DNA of 64,000 nt from Colwellia sp. Arc7-635 (GTDB taxonomy: Bacteria > Pseudomonadota > Gammaproteobacteria > Enterobacterales > Alteromonadaceae), in assembly GCF_003971255.1 (NCBI RefSeq), contig NZ_CP034660.1:1426001-1490000 (forward strand), written 5' to 3'. The notes beneath the pieces were generated by a model. The model saw only the letters and a program-made list of their open reading frames with translations. It had not been told where the DNA came from and did not search any database. Below are positions 47,294 through 56,851 of the stretch, one piece after another. The translations under genes and the position numbers were made by a program. Each line of letters starts with the position of its first letter. The first letter of the stretch is position 1.

Positions 47294-47342
47294 TTAAATT
47301 TAAATCTAAATCTAGGGCTAAAACTAAAACTAAAACTAAAAC
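47294..47342. repeat. Hexanucleotide microsatellite upstream of the CDP-alcohol transferase gene
   Basis: Four copies of CTAAAA at 47318-47341 are preceded by related TCTAAA units from about 47294. The tract lies about 40 bp upstream of the transferase start, within the intercistronic gap after the ATPase gene. Copy-number change would alter promoter or leader spacing, not a reading frame. Confidence 0.85.
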
Positions 47343-47364
47343 CTGAGTTATGTTCATGCTGTCA

Positions 47365-48015
47365 TTAAGTGGCCGACAAATGAATAACCTTACCGTTAGC
47401 GGCTATAGCGTCTGACTCGTCATGTGTCACCATTATAGCGGGTAATTTGTGCTGTCTTATTTGCTCAAAAACAAGTTCTCGTGTTTCTTGGCGTAATTGG
47501 CTGTCTAATTTACTAAAGGGTTCGTCCAATAGTATCGCCTTAGGCTCGCTAAGTAATACCCGTAATAGTGCAACACGTGCTTGTTGTCCACCAGATAAAC
47601 TGTCAGGCTGGCGGTTGTCTAAACCTGCTAAGCCAACTTCAGCCAGTGCAAAACTAATTTTTAGCGCACGTGCTTTTTGATCACCCTTTGGCATCGCAAA
47701 AGCAATATTATTGGCCACCGATAAGTGCGGAAACAATAAAGCGTCTTGATACAATAAACCAATATGGCGTTGGTAACTCGCCACTTGCGTTATATCACGG
47801 CCATTGAGATGAACGTTCCCCTCAGCCTGAAAACCTTTTGGTAGCATACCGGTAAGCCAATTGAGTAATGTCGATTTTCCGCTGCCTGAAGGGCCCATGA
47901 TGGTTAATACTTCCCCACCTTTTATCGTTTCATTTAGGGATAATAACGCGGCTTTATCGCGTATTATAGTTAGGTTTTCTAACTGTAGACTGTTGGTCTG
48001 GAAAGAATTGCTCAT
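47365..48015 (-). CDS. ynjD: ABC transporter ATPase, YnjD-like
   Basis: This 216-residue nucleotide-binding subunit has Walker A GPSGSGKS (41-48), Q-loop LLYQD, signature LSGGQ (140-144), Walker B ILLDEP (161-166) and the switch His (198). It powers the adjacent two-domain permease. Its start overlaps the permease stop codon by four bases. Length and context match E. coli YnjD of the uncharacterised YnjBCD importer. Confidence 0.9.
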   Translation of the reverse strand: MSNSFQTNSLQLENLTIIRDKAALLSLNETIKGGEVLTIMGPSGSGKSTLLNWLTGMLPKGFQAEGNVHLNGRDITQVASYQRHIGLLYQDALLFPHLSVANNIAFAMPKGDQKARALKISFALAEVGLAGLDNRQPDSLSGGQQARVALLRVLLSEPKAILLDEPFSKLDSQLRQETRELVFEQIRQHKLPAIMVTHDESDAIAANGKVIHLSAT

Positions 48016-49793
48016 AGGTTAGCCTTGCTGATATAACTTGCCGTTTTATTATGGCGATTTGCCTGCGTTTTTTTTCTTTTTTGTCCTGTCGATACCAACC
48101 AAATCACAGAAAAAGCTATTGCGGGTAATAACATTTGTATTAGTGCATAAACCGCACTTGTCCGGCGACTATCACCATTGGCTAAACTGACGGCTTCTGT
48201 TGTTACAGTATTAATTCGACCACCGCCAACTAACAGGGTAGGCAAGTATTGACTGAAACTAATGGCCAGCCCTAATGCGCTAGCCATTAAAATAGGCATT
48301 AATAATTGCGGTAAACTCACCTGTAAAAATATTTTAACTGGCGAGGCACCTAAACTTGCGGCTACTTGTGCGTAGCGTGGATCAAGTCGGCGGTAACTGG
48401 TAGCCAAAGATAAAAATACGTAAGGTAAAACAAACAGCAAATGTGCTAAAGCCACATTAATGAAAGTGGTTTTGCTGTGCAAGGTTTCTTGTAGCCAAAC
48501 TAAGCCAAATAGAAAAGCAATGCTGGGGATCATTAGCGGCAGGTAAATAATTAAACTGCTAAAGCGTGAAAGTTTAATGCCGTTTTGTTTTTCATACTCT
48601 AGGCTTAGCAATGTTAAAATAACAGCTATGCTTGTGGCGACTAAACCTATAGACAGTGAGTTTATAATTGGCGTTTGTACTTGCAACAAGGCTGACTGCC
48701 AATGTAATAACACCCATTGCTCTGGTAAAGCTAAGGGAAATTGCCAGTAGCCAGCAAATGACCAAAATACCAAGCCGAGTAATGCTAAAGCAATTGAGCT
48801 GATCAGAAAAACAGTAAAAACATTGATGATTTTAGCCCATAAAGCATCACCATAGGTGCGTTGACCGTTACTTAAGCTTTTACAGCTTATCGCAAGTGTT
48901 AACCTTTCTAATAACCACCAAGTGATCAGCACTGACACTGTCACCATCAATTGTAATAAGGCACCAGCAGATGCTTTGATACGCAAACTTAAATCTACAT
49001 CATGAAACCAATTCATAATTGCTACGGCTAAGGTTGGCGGCGTATTAGGGCCAAGTATTAAAGGCATTTCTACACTGGCACTGGCGTAGGCGAGTATGGC
49101 TAATATGGGCAAACGCATTAATGGATAAATGTTCGGTAATACCGCTTTGAAAAACGCAGTCATGGGATAATAACCTAAGCTAAGCGCAAGTCGGTATTGT
49201 GCACGTAGTTTTATATTAAGATCTGGCTGAGCAATCGCACTTAAGGTCATTAGTAATAAAAAGGGTAACTCTTTTAACGTTAAGCCCATGATAATACTGA
49301 TACCGTAAGGGTCGTGGGGCAATAACCAATCAATGGGGCTTTGCCAGCCACTTAACCAAGGTGAAAATAAGCGGGCGATCATGCCAGATGGCGTGATTAA
49401 AAAAGCAATCGCGATGGCTGCTGCCGCATGAGGAATAACTAAAATAGGTCCTAACAAACGCTGAATGCGTGCTAACCAAGGGCTGTCAAAGTAATTTGCT
49501 AGCAATAAAAGTGTGATAGTAAAAGCAAGCAAACCACTGATAAGACTACTGAAAAAACTCAAGCCTATCATTTGTGTTATGCCAGGTGATTGCATTAATT
49601 GCTGAAAGCCTTGCACGCCTAATTGAGTCTTATCTAATGCTGGTAACCAACCAAATGCCGGTAAAATCACGCCAAGCAAGCCGCCTAGCACTGGCAATAC
49701 TAATAGTGCGACCAATAATTTAGGGCTGAAGCTTACGATGACATTAAAAAGCTTGTCGTGCATTTTCGTATTGCTGGTTAATGATTTATTCAT
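48012..49793 (-). CDS. ynjC: ABC transporter fused permease, YnjC-like
   Basis: The 593-residue protein has about 12 helices in two homologous halves, each with a binding-protein-dependent transport signature (YRLALSLGYYPMTAFFKAVLP and AQVAASLGASPVKIFLQVSLP). This is the ThiP/YnjC arrangement in which one chain serves as both permease subunits. It is coupled to the ATPase gene downstream (overlap) and the binding-protein gene upstream (3-bp gap). It is a core part of the YnjBCD-type importer. Confidence 0.9.
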   Translation of the reverse strand: MNKSLTSNTKMHDKLFNVIVSFSPKLLVALLVLPVLGGLLGVILPAFGWLPALDKTQLGVQGFQQLMQSPGITQMIGLSFFSSLISGLLAFTITLLLLANYFDSPWLARIQRLLGPILVIPHAAAAIAIAFLITPSGMIARLFSPWLSGWQSPIDWLLPHDPYGISIIMGLTLKELPFLLLMTLSAIAQPDLNIKLRAQYRLALSLGYYPMTAFFKAVLPNIYPLMRLPILAILAYASASVEMPLILGPNTPPTLAVAIMNWFHDVDLSLRIKASAGALLQLMVTVSVLITWWLLERLTLAISCKSLSNGQRTYGDALWAKIINVFTVFLISSIALALLGLVFWSFAGYWQFPLALPEQWVLLHWQSALLQVQTPIINSLSIGLVATSIAVILTLLSLEYEKQNGIKLSRFSSLIIYLPLMIPSIAFLFGLVWLQETLHSKTTFINVALAHLLFVLPYVFLSLATSYRRLDPRYAQVAASLGASPVKIFLQVSLPQLLMPILMASALGLAISFSQYLPTLLVGGGRINTVTTEAVSLANGDSRRTSAVYALIQMLLPAIAFSVIWLVSTGQKRKKTQANRHNKTASYISKANL

Positions 49794-49796
49794 GCG

Positions 49797-51305
49797 TTAT
49801 TGCGCCCCATAACGTTTTAGCCATTCACGGCTTATGAGTTTTGACCAACTTGGGTGTGGCTCACTTAACGCGATAATTTTGCTGTTGACAGGTAGTGTGC
49901 TCGGATGCTGCTGATCGGTACTAAACAATAACTGTTGTTGCTGACTTAATTGCGATACATCCAATACCGTGCTGTCGCCCCACATTGTCGCTTGTTGCTT
50001 TTTAGCTTGCGCCTCTACACTGAGCATAAAATTGGCTACGACTTTCGCGGCGTTATGATTGGCGGCGTTATAGGGAATCGCGACAAAATGAATATTACTT
50101 AAACTGCCATCTTCCATAACAAAGCTGCGGGTATTTTCAGGTAAGTTATAGCGATCGACTGATGCAGGGATTTGCGCAGCAGCAAAAGTAAAACCAAGGT
50201 TTATCTCACCATCACCAACCAATCGTTGTAATGCTGTGCCACTGGCAGCAAAATATTGTCCTTGATGCCATAAATTTGGATGTAATTCATCTAAAAATGA
50301 CCAGAGAGCAGGCAATAAATCATCTTGGCTTTGCGGCGTTACTGTTTGATATAAAGTTGATTTCACTTGTTCACTTTTATCTTGGTTTAATGTGATCAAT
50401 GCATACTTTAAAAAACTCAGTGATAAGAAATCTGGTGGCTTTGGGTAGGTAAAACGGCCTGGATTTTTCTTTGCCCAAGTGAGTAATTGTTTAATGTTTT
50501 TAGGCGCGTGACGAATACTGTTTTGATAAGAAACGGTTGGGGTTGCTAAGTTTTCGGCATTGCTACTCTTATCTGTTGTACTACTCTGATTACGTGCAAT
50601 GATTGGCGTATAATAAAAGGTCAATGATGCTTGTCCCCAAGGTGCTTCCATACCTTGAGTTGGCAAACCAAAATCACGGGTCATTGCCTCGTTCTCACTC
50701 GGATTTGTTAACGAGAAATTAGGCAGTTGTGCAACCCAACCTTGCGCTAATAGTTGATACTTTGCCATCGATGCAAAGTTTTCGCCGTTGATCCATACTA
50801 AATCAACTTGTCCTTGCTGATGATTGTCAGCAGATTTTTCTGCTAAAACACGACTAACGGCTTCGCTAGTATCGGTTAGTTTTACATGTTGTAATTGAAT
50901 GTTATATTCTTGCTTTACTCGTTTAGCAAGCCATTGAATATAGCCATTTATTTGTGGATCACCGCCCCAAGCATGAAAGTAAACGGCATTGTTTTTTGCT
51001 AGCTGTTCGAGCGAGTGCCACTCTTTTTGTGTCATAGAATTATTAGCATTGGTTACTTCAGCCACAGCATTTTTCGTTTTGTTTTTATCTGTTTTAGCTT
51101 CTGCTATATTTTCAGTGCTAGTACTAACATCTGCTGTAGAAACGCTCTTAAGCGAGTTGTTGGCGTAGCTTAATGATGCTGTCGACAACAAGGTAATAAA
51201 TATTAAGGCAAAGCACAGACTAAACTGTGTGGAAAGTTTTAATGTCGGCAGAAATGAGTTAGCCAAAAGTGCTTTTAAATCATGAGTTTTTTTTGTTTTT
51301 GGCAT
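49797..51305 (-). CDS. ynjB: ABC transporter substrate-binding protein, YnjB-like
   Basis: This periplasmic binding protein has about 502 residues from the chosen ATG at 51305. It has a signal peptide (FSLCFALIFITLLSTASLSYA) and a YnjB-type mature part (YFHAWGGDPQINGYIQWLA; QVDLVWINGENFASM; TQGMEAPWGQASLTFYY). The frame is open 49 codons further upstream, but that part looks non-coding and overlaps the DUF547 gene. About 60 linker residues after the signal peptide are rich in Lys, Asn, Thr and Ala. The family is distantly related to thiamine- and polyamine-binding proteins; the ligand is unknown. Confidence 0.85.
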   Translation of the reverse strand: MPKTKKTHDLKALLANSFLPTLKLSTQFSLCFALIFITLLSTASLSYANNSLKSVSTADVSTSTENIAEAKTDKNKTKNAVAEVTNANNSMTQKEWHSLEQLAKNNAVYFHAWGGDPQINGYIQWLAKRVKQEYNIQLQHVKLTDTSEAVSRVLAEKSADNHQQGQVDLVWINGENFASMAKYQLLAQGWVAQLPNFSLTNPSENEAMTRDFGLPTQGMEAPWGQASLTFYYTPIIARNQSSTTDKSSNAENLATPTVSYQNSIRHAPKNIKQLLTWAKKNPGRFTYPKPPDFLSLSFLKYALITLNQDKSEQVKSTLYQTVTPQSQDDLLPALWSFLDELHPNLWHQGQYFAASGTALQRLVGDGEINLGFTFAAAQIPASVDRYNLPENTRSFVMEDGSLSNIHFVAIPYNAANHNAAKVVANFMLSVEAQAKKQQATMWGDSTVLDVSQLSQQQQLLFSTDQQHPSTLPVNSKIIALSEPHPSWSKLISREWLKRYGAQ

Positions 51306-51438
51306 AAGCTTATCGGTAGATTGAAGGGTTAAGCCAATGACGCTTTGATATGAAAAACGCTGAAAAAGGCGAGTCGCCAAAGAAGTCGAAAAACAACTCT
51401 TTTGGCGACTCAAACATCGATTAGAAAAATACGGCGGT

Positions 51439-52311
51439 TTACCTAGCGGCATTTAACGCCCAATCATAATTCAAGAAATTAGTATCGATATCTTCTGACG
51501 TTAATAGTGCTTGTTGCGCTGGTGTTAAGTTCAATGCCTCACCGTAGAGCAATACGAAACCAGGTAAAGAGTTACTGCCACGAAAGCCTTGTGTGAAGTC
51601 ATCGCCATACCACTTAAAAATAGCGGAAAGCTCCATTGTATCTTCATTAAAACGATTCCGGCTTTTGTCGCTTAAAAAGCGTATCGTTTGCTCAGTAAGC
51701 TGTTGCTCTAGTTCGTCAGCACTATACGCTTCTTCACGTAAAGCAGGGCAGCCAATACTGGCACAGTTAACGGCAAAATGAATACGTGGGTCACCATATT
51801 TATTATCACCACGAATTAACTCATGCTCAATATTATCTAAGCTGCGGGTTTCACCAAGTAACACAATAAACTTCTTACTCCATGGCGAACTAAAAAAACT
51901 ACCCAGATCTTTTATCGATTTAATATCAGGGTAAGCCGTTAAAATAAGCTCAACTGTCCATGCATTGTAAGCGTTGATCAAAAATGACAATTGCTGAGGT
52001 GCAGGCCATTGCTCAAATGTCTGCTTATCAACCTTACCAAGCGCTGTTAAATAAGCCGTTAGCTTTGCATGATCTGTTTTCATGCCAGCATAATTCACCT
52101 GGCTTGAATGACCGTCATTAATTGGCGAAACGTGTTGAGTTAATAAAGCCTGCCATGGTTGATGCAAGGCTTCTTGCGCCGTTGTAACGGCGCTAAAAAC
52201 GGTGCTCAGCAGCAGCAACACAGCTAATGATAAAGATTTAGCCCTTGTCATTGCTAGCATTGCTGTTGACCGTGCTTTGTTTAAGTTAGCCTTCGCTATT
52301 AAACTCTTCAT
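51439..52311 (-). CDS. DUF547 secreted protein
   Basis: The 290-residue product (ATG at 52311 with GAGG upstream) has a hydrophobic signal segment (about residues 25-46, ending VTTAQEA). It then carries a DUF547 domain with LSFLINAYNAWTVELIL, FFSSPWSKKFIVLLGE, LDNIEHELIRG, DPRIHFAVNCASIGCPAL and the C-terminal NYDWALN. The domain has conserved Cys, His and Asp residues and may be an enzyme, but no reaction is established that I know of. It begins five bases after the stop codon of the VTT-flavoprotein gene, and such genes often adjoin each other in marine bacteria. Confidence 0.88.
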   Translation of the reverse strand: MKSLIAKANLNKARSTAMLAMTRAKSLSLAVLLLLSTVFSAVTTAQEALHQPWQALLTQHVSPINDGHSSQVNYAGMKTDHAKLTAYLTALGKVDKQTFEQWPAPQQLSFLINAYNAWTVELILTAYPDIKSIKDLGSFFSSPWSKKFIVLLGETRSLDNIEHELIRGDNKYGDPRIHFAVNCASIGCPALREEAYSADELEQQLTEQTIRFLSDKSRNRFNEDTMELSAIFKWYGDDFTQGFRGSNSLPGFVLLYGEALNLTPAQQALLTSEDIDTNFLNYDWALNAAR

Positions 52312-52316
52312 GGGTA

Positions 52317-54494
52317 TTAACCTCTTCTCCACGTGTGGAACTTCTCTAACCAGCTTAAAACGGTTTCTGGTGCATGATTACGCTTCCATTCACCTGCAGC
52401 GTATTTATTGCCTTCAGCCCACGTTGGGTAGCTGTGAATCGTGCCTAAAATTTTATTTAAGCCTAAACCATGCTTCATGGCTAATACGAATTCAGCAATT
52501 AAATCACCGGCATGTTCAGAGACAATAGTAACGCCGAGTATTTTATCTTTACCTTTAGGTGTGATTACTTTAATAAAACCATTGGCAGCACTATCGGTAA
52601 TTGCTCGGTCCAACTCTTCAAAGTCAAAACGGGTAATTTCATAATCGATACCTTGTTCAATGGCTTCTTGTTCGTTAATGCCTACACGTGCAACTTCTGG
52701 GTCAATAAAGGTTGCCCATGGAATAACACGGTAATCGACCTTAAACTTCTTAAAGGTGCCAAATAAAGCATTAACTGCAGCGTACCAACCTTGATGAGCG
52801 GCAACATGGGTAAATTGGTAAGGACCAACAATGTCACCTGCGGCAAAGATGTTCGGGTATAAGGTTTCTAAATACTCATTGGTTTGAATAGTACGGTTAG
52901 TTTCTATTCCTAGCTCTTCAAGACCGTAACCTTTCAAGCGAGCAGAGCGGCCAACAGCACATAGTAACTGGTCGTATTCAATGGCAATTTCTTCTTCTTG
53001 ATCTGAACCTTGTTCGTGCTTAAGGTTTTTCACAATGATGAATTTTTTACCGTCACGTTGTTCACAACGTAAAGCTTGGTGCGAAGTTAAAATATTCACG
53101 CCACTTTTTTGTAATGATTGGCTAGCAAATTCAGAGACTTCAAGGTCTTCTCTGATCATGATGCGCTCAGCCATTTCAATTTGTATTACTTGTGATCCCA
53201 AACGAGCGAAACTTTGCGCAAGTTCACTACCAATAGGACCGCCGCCTAATACCACTAGTTTTTTCGGTGCAGTATCAAGTTTGGCAAATTCTGTCCATAA
53301 AGTGTCACTAGTCACATAACCACTAGTTTCAATACCTGGTAATGGTGGCACAAATGGACGAGCACCGGTTGCAATAACAATACTGCGAGCGGTTAATGTT
53401 TGCATGGTGCCATCATTAAGCTTAATCTCTACAGTCCACGGATTAATTAATTTTCCGTAGCCTTTGATCACTTCTACACCTAAGTCTGTGTAACGTTCAA
53501 CACTGTCGTGTGGCGCAATATCGGCAATCACTTGATGTACACGTGCCATCACTTTCTTAAAAGAAAACTGTGGCGTAGCGTTCTCTAAACCATAGTGTTC
53601 GCCATGGGTAATTTGGTCGACTATTTTTGCACTTTTAATGATTGCCTTACTTGGTACACAACCATAATTTAAACAGTCTCCGCCCATTTCGCCGGCTTCA
53701 ATTAGTGTTACTTTTGCTTTTACAGCGGCAGCGATATAGCTTGTTACCAAACCACCAGCACCAGCACCAATCACCAATAAGTTACGGTCAAAGCTTTTTG
53801 GTTTTTGCCATTTTTTATAAACTTTACGTTGTTTAATTTTGTTAACAATCGCTTTACCAATAAGCGGTAATAGTCCAAGTAACACAAAAGATAAAATGAG
53901 TTTAGGTGACAATATGCCCGATAAGCTGTTTATTTCAGCCAACTGTGTACCCGCGTTAACATATACAACCGTACCAGCAAGCATACCTATTTGACTAACC
54001 CAGTAAAAAGTCCAAGCTTTTATGCCAGTAACGCCCATCAGTAAGTTAACTAAAAAGAACGGAAAAACAGGCACTAAACGTAAAGTAAATAGATAGAAAG
54101 CACCTTCTTTTTGCACGCCTTCATCAATGGCTTTTAAGCGCTCAGGGAATTTGCTTTTGATGCTATCGCGTAGTAAGTAACGAGATACCAAAAAGGCTAA
54201 TAGCGCGCCAAGGCTTGAAGCGAAAGATACCACTACAAAACCTTCCACTAAGCCAAATAAAGCGCCTGCAGCTAAAGTTAAAATAGCGGCGCCAGGTAAT
54301 GATAGTGCCGCGACTAAAACGTAAAGAGCAAAAAAGCCACCAACAACTAATAAAGGTGATTGTTCGCGCCACTGGCCAAACTGATCCATTGAGCCTTTCA
54401 ATCCCTCTAATGTCAGTAATTGGTTAAGATCATAATGAAAAAACAAAGCCACAAGCGTGATGGCAATAACTAATAATAATATTTTCTTAAACAT
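52317..54494 (-). CDS. VTT/DedA-like membrane domain fused to a pyridine nucleotide-disulfide oxidoreductase
   Basis: Residues 1-220 form a TVP38/TMEM64-type (VTT) membrane domain with about six helices (AAGALFGLVEGFVVV; FTLRLVPVFPFFLVNLLMG). Residues 235-725 form a flavoprotein. It has FAD loop GAGAGG (243-248), redox-active C274 and C279 in GGDCLNYGCVPSK, an NAD loop VVLGGGPIGSELAQSF and the dimerisation domain. The usual catalytic His of the family is Tyr (HSYPTWAE, Y689), as in mercuric reductases, yet the C terminus has no Cys pair and there is no HMA domain. It is therefore a membrane-anchored disulfide reductase of unknown substrate rather than MerA. Confidence 0.9.
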   Translation of the reverse strand: MFKKILLLVIAITLVALFFHYDLNQLLTLEGLKGSMDQFGQWREQSPLLVVGGFFALYVLVAALSLPGAAILTLAAGALFGLVEGFVVVSFASSLGALLAFLVSRYLLRDSIKSKFPERLKAIDEGVQKEGAFYLFTLRLVPVFPFFLVNLLMGVTGIKAWTFYWVSQIGMLAGTVVYVNAGTQLAEINSLSGILSPKLILSFVLLGLLPLIGKAIVNKIKQRKVYKKWQKPKSFDRNLLVIGAGAGGLVTSYIAAAVKAKVTLIEAGEMGGDCLNYGCVPSKAIIKSAKIVDQITHGEHYGLENATPQFSFKKVMARVHQVIADIAPHDSVERYTDLGVEVIKGYGKLINPWTVEIKLNDGTMQTLTARSIVIATGARPFVPPLPGIETSGYVTSDTLWTEFAKLDTAPKKLVVLGGGPIGSELAQSFARLGSQVIQIEMAERIMIREDLEVSEFASQSLQKSGVNILTSHQALRCEQRDGKKFIIVKNLKHEQGSDQEEEIAIEYDQLLCAVGRSARLKGYGLEELGIETNRTIQTNEYLETLYPNIFAAGDIVGPYQFTHVAAHQGWYAAVNALFGTFKKFKVDYRVIPWATFIDPEVARVGINEQEAIEQGIDYEITRFDFEELDRAITDSAANGFIKVITPKGKDKILGVTIVSEHAGDLIAEFVLAMKHGLGLNKILGTIHSYPTWAEGNKYAAGEWKRNHAPETVLSWLEKFHTWRRG

Positions 54495-54505
54495 GAAAAT
54501 TGTCC

Positions 54506-56851
54506 TTAGAAACTGTGTGTTAAAGTAAGTTTGGCATGAACAGGTAGTTCAGGAAAAACTAAGGTAGAGCCGAAATATCCGCCTTCAAATACCGGGCGCC
54601 AATTTTTCTGGTTAGTGACATTAGCAATATCGAAACGTAATTTAGTCTGTTCATTAATACGGTAACTCGTATTAATGCCTAGTGTGTATTGATCACGTAT
54701 ATTGACCGTTGCTAAAAAATCGAGTGGATAACTTGAAGTATATAAAGCGGCAAAACCAGCTTGCCATGATTCAGTAAGATAAATACCGCCGTTAACACTT
54801 AACGTTTGCTCCGGAACGCCTTGTACTCGTCGTTTAGAAGGAGCAAAAGCCGTGAAGTTTGGTGCGCCTACGCTAGTACCTTGAATAATATCAGGGCGAG
54901 AGTTATCAAACGCATCAGCAATTTGGCCGGAGTTTTGGCTGCTCGAAGAGTTATCGTAACGAGCATCAAGGTAGCTATACCCTATGTTAAACCAATAAGG
55001 TGCAGCGTCATAAAACACTTGCAGTTCAACACCTTTGGTTTTTATACCTGTGTTGCTGCCATCGCGATTACGTAAACTACGGCGTTGATTGAACACTGAA
55101 CCATCAATATACCAAGCACTATCATTTGGAATATATTTAATACCAACCTCATTTAGTGTGTTTTCAGTGGCAAAGTTTTGCTCACTAATTAAGTTATCAG
55201 CGCCAAGTGAAGTACCACCAGCCATACTATTTGAAGTTGCTTCGTTGTAACTTGTTGCTGCATAAACGGTTAAGTCAGTATTTAGCTTGTAATTAATGCT
55301 CGCTTGGCCAGAATGCAATATCTCATTAATGCTATCTCGTGCCGCTATTTGTCCGGTAGGAGCAATAGGGTCGCGGGCTTCAACATCATAAAAATCAATA
55401 CGGTAACCAAAATTTGTCCGTAGGCGGTCGCTCCATTCGCTATCTTGTTGAATGGCAAAACCGGTTTGCCAGCTAGTTGAGTCAGTGGTATCTGATAACG
55501 AATAATCGCCGGCGTTGTCATTATTAATATCATACTGACCACCCGGTGATACAAATAAGCCAGGACGAAGTTCTACTAGTCTAGATTGCTGTTCAGCAGT
55601 CAGTGGAATGCGACGGTTTGCAAGTGAACCGGTTAAATCAATAGGATCATCAGCTTCAGTGGTGAATTGGCTATAACCGCGTACTTTATTGTAGCGCACG
55701 TCAAAAGCTAAAATAGTTTGTTGTTCGCTATTCCAATCATAACTTAGTTCAAGGCGGTTTTGCGCGGTATCAGCACCGTCTATAATTTCCACAAAACTAT
55801 TTTGCGCAATTTCATCACGGGTTAAATGTTGATAATAGGTGGTATTTTTTAAACGTATTTGGTCAGTTATTTCACGGGTATATATACTGTGCAGTAAGAA
55901 CGTCTTCGCTTCGTTTTCATTATCAGGATCGGTTAGTACCGTACTGCGAGCAATTTTTACTTGTCCTGTTGGTGATACTACTGCACCAGCACCGGGTACG
56001 GTGCTACCGTTAGGCTGCACACCTTGACCTGTTATATATAAGCCGCTATCAATTAATGCTTGTGTCGGTCTATTAATACCGGCATTGTCGGTAAATTCAA
56101 CTTGGTATAATTCAAAGTTGATATCCCATGTGCTTTGGCTGTCAGGCAATAAACGAAAGGCCGCATAAAAGCTATCACTTTTAAAACTTGAATAATCATA
56201 AAAGCTGCCATTATCAACATGTTCAGCGCTAATTCTAAAGCCACTTTCACCTTCAACAATCGGAGCACCAATATCAAGTTGTGCACTGTATTGATCCCAA
56301 CGACCAGCAGTAAGTTTTACTTTCGCTAAGCTTTTGTCAGTTGATGCGCGTTTAGATTGTAAATTTACAAAGCCACCATTGCGTTGGCTACTACCAAACA
56401 ATACCGGTGGTGCACCTTTGATTACGTCAAGTTGATCTACTGAGTTAAATGATAGTGGTACACCAAAACCGTTATTACCGGCTTGACGGCGCATACCGTC
56501 TTGAAAAAGTTCGCCTAATTGACCACGCAAAGTAGGTAAGCTTGGCGCGCCAAAACCGCTTGCTGCATAACTACTTGGCGTAACGGCTAAAATGTCTTGT
56601 AAGTCAGTTATGTTTAACTGCTCCATCATTTCGCTAGTGATCGGTGTCATTGAACGTGCGATATCGGCTAAGCCTAAATCATCGCCAAATGGCCCATTGA
56701 TCGCAGTGTTTTTAGGAGAAAAACCATGATTGATAATACGTTGACCTGATACTTTAATAACTTCAACATCAGATTCTGTGCTTTCTTGAGCACTTACGAC
56801 TTGAGATTGAAAAATAAAGTGAATGCTAAGTGCTATTAAAGTGTACTTCAT
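54506..56851 (-). CDS. TonB-dependent outer-membrane receptor, siderophore-receptor type
   Basis: The 781-residue protein has a signal peptide (cleavage near VVSA-QE, residue 21) and a TonB box-like EVIKVSG (about residues 30-36). A plug domain (DLQDILAVTPSSYAASGFGAP; VIKGAPPVLFGSSQRNGGFVNLQSKR) leads into a 22-stranded barrel that ends in the C-terminal Phe (LTLTHSF). By layout it resembles FhuA-type siderophore receptors, but many relatives carry other ligands. It begins the leftward cluster, 12 bp before the VTT-flavoprotein gene. I see no Fur box in the 240 bp upstream, so iron control is not supported. Confidence 0.9.
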   Translation of the reverse strand: MKYTLIALSIHFIFQSQVVSAQESTESDVEVIKVSGQRIINHGFSPKNTAINGPFGDDLGLADIARSMTPITSEMMEQLNITDLQDILAVTPSSYAASGFGAPSLPTLRGQLGELFQDGMRRQAGNNGFGVPLSFNSVDQLDVIKGAPPVLFGSSQRNGGFVNLQSKRASTDKSLAKVKLTAGRWDQYSAQLDIGAPIVEGESGFRISAEHVDNGSFYDYSSFKSDSFYAAFRLLPDSQSTWDINFELYQVEFTDNAGINRPTQALIDSGLYITGQGVQPNGSTVPGAGAVVSPTGQVKIARSTVLTDPDNENEAKTFLLHSIYTREITDQIRLKNTTYYQHLTRDEIAQNSFVEIIDGADTAQNRLELSYDWNSEQQTILAFDVRYNKVRGYSQFTTEADDPIDLTGSLANRRIPLTAEQQSRLVELRPGLFVSPGGQYDINNDNAGDYSLSDTTDSTSWQTGFAIQQDSEWSDRLRTNFGYRIDFYDVEARDPIAPTGQIAARDSINEILHSGQASINYKLNTDLTVYAATSYNEATSNSMAGGTSLGADNLISEQNFATENTLNEVGIKYIPNDSAWYIDGSVFNQRRSLRNRDGSNTGIKTKGVELQVFYDAAPYWFNIGYSYLDARYDNSSSSQNSGQIADAFDNSRPDIIQGTSVGAPNFTAFAPSKRRVQGVPEQTLSVNGGIYLTESWQAGFAALYTSSYPLDFLATVNIRDQYTLGINTSYRINEQTKLRFDIANVTNQKNWRPVFEGGYFGSTLVFPELPVHAKLTLTHSF

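Noticed and set aside
51306-51452. N-terminal extension of the YnjB-like protein
   Set aside because: The extra 49 codons precede a typical signal peptide, overlap the DUF547 gene and look non-coding, so the inner ATG was chosen.
52317-54494. Mercuric reductase (merA) assignment
   Set aside because: There is no HMA domain, no C-terminal Cys pair and no mer neighbour genes. Only the flavoprotein core is MerA-like.
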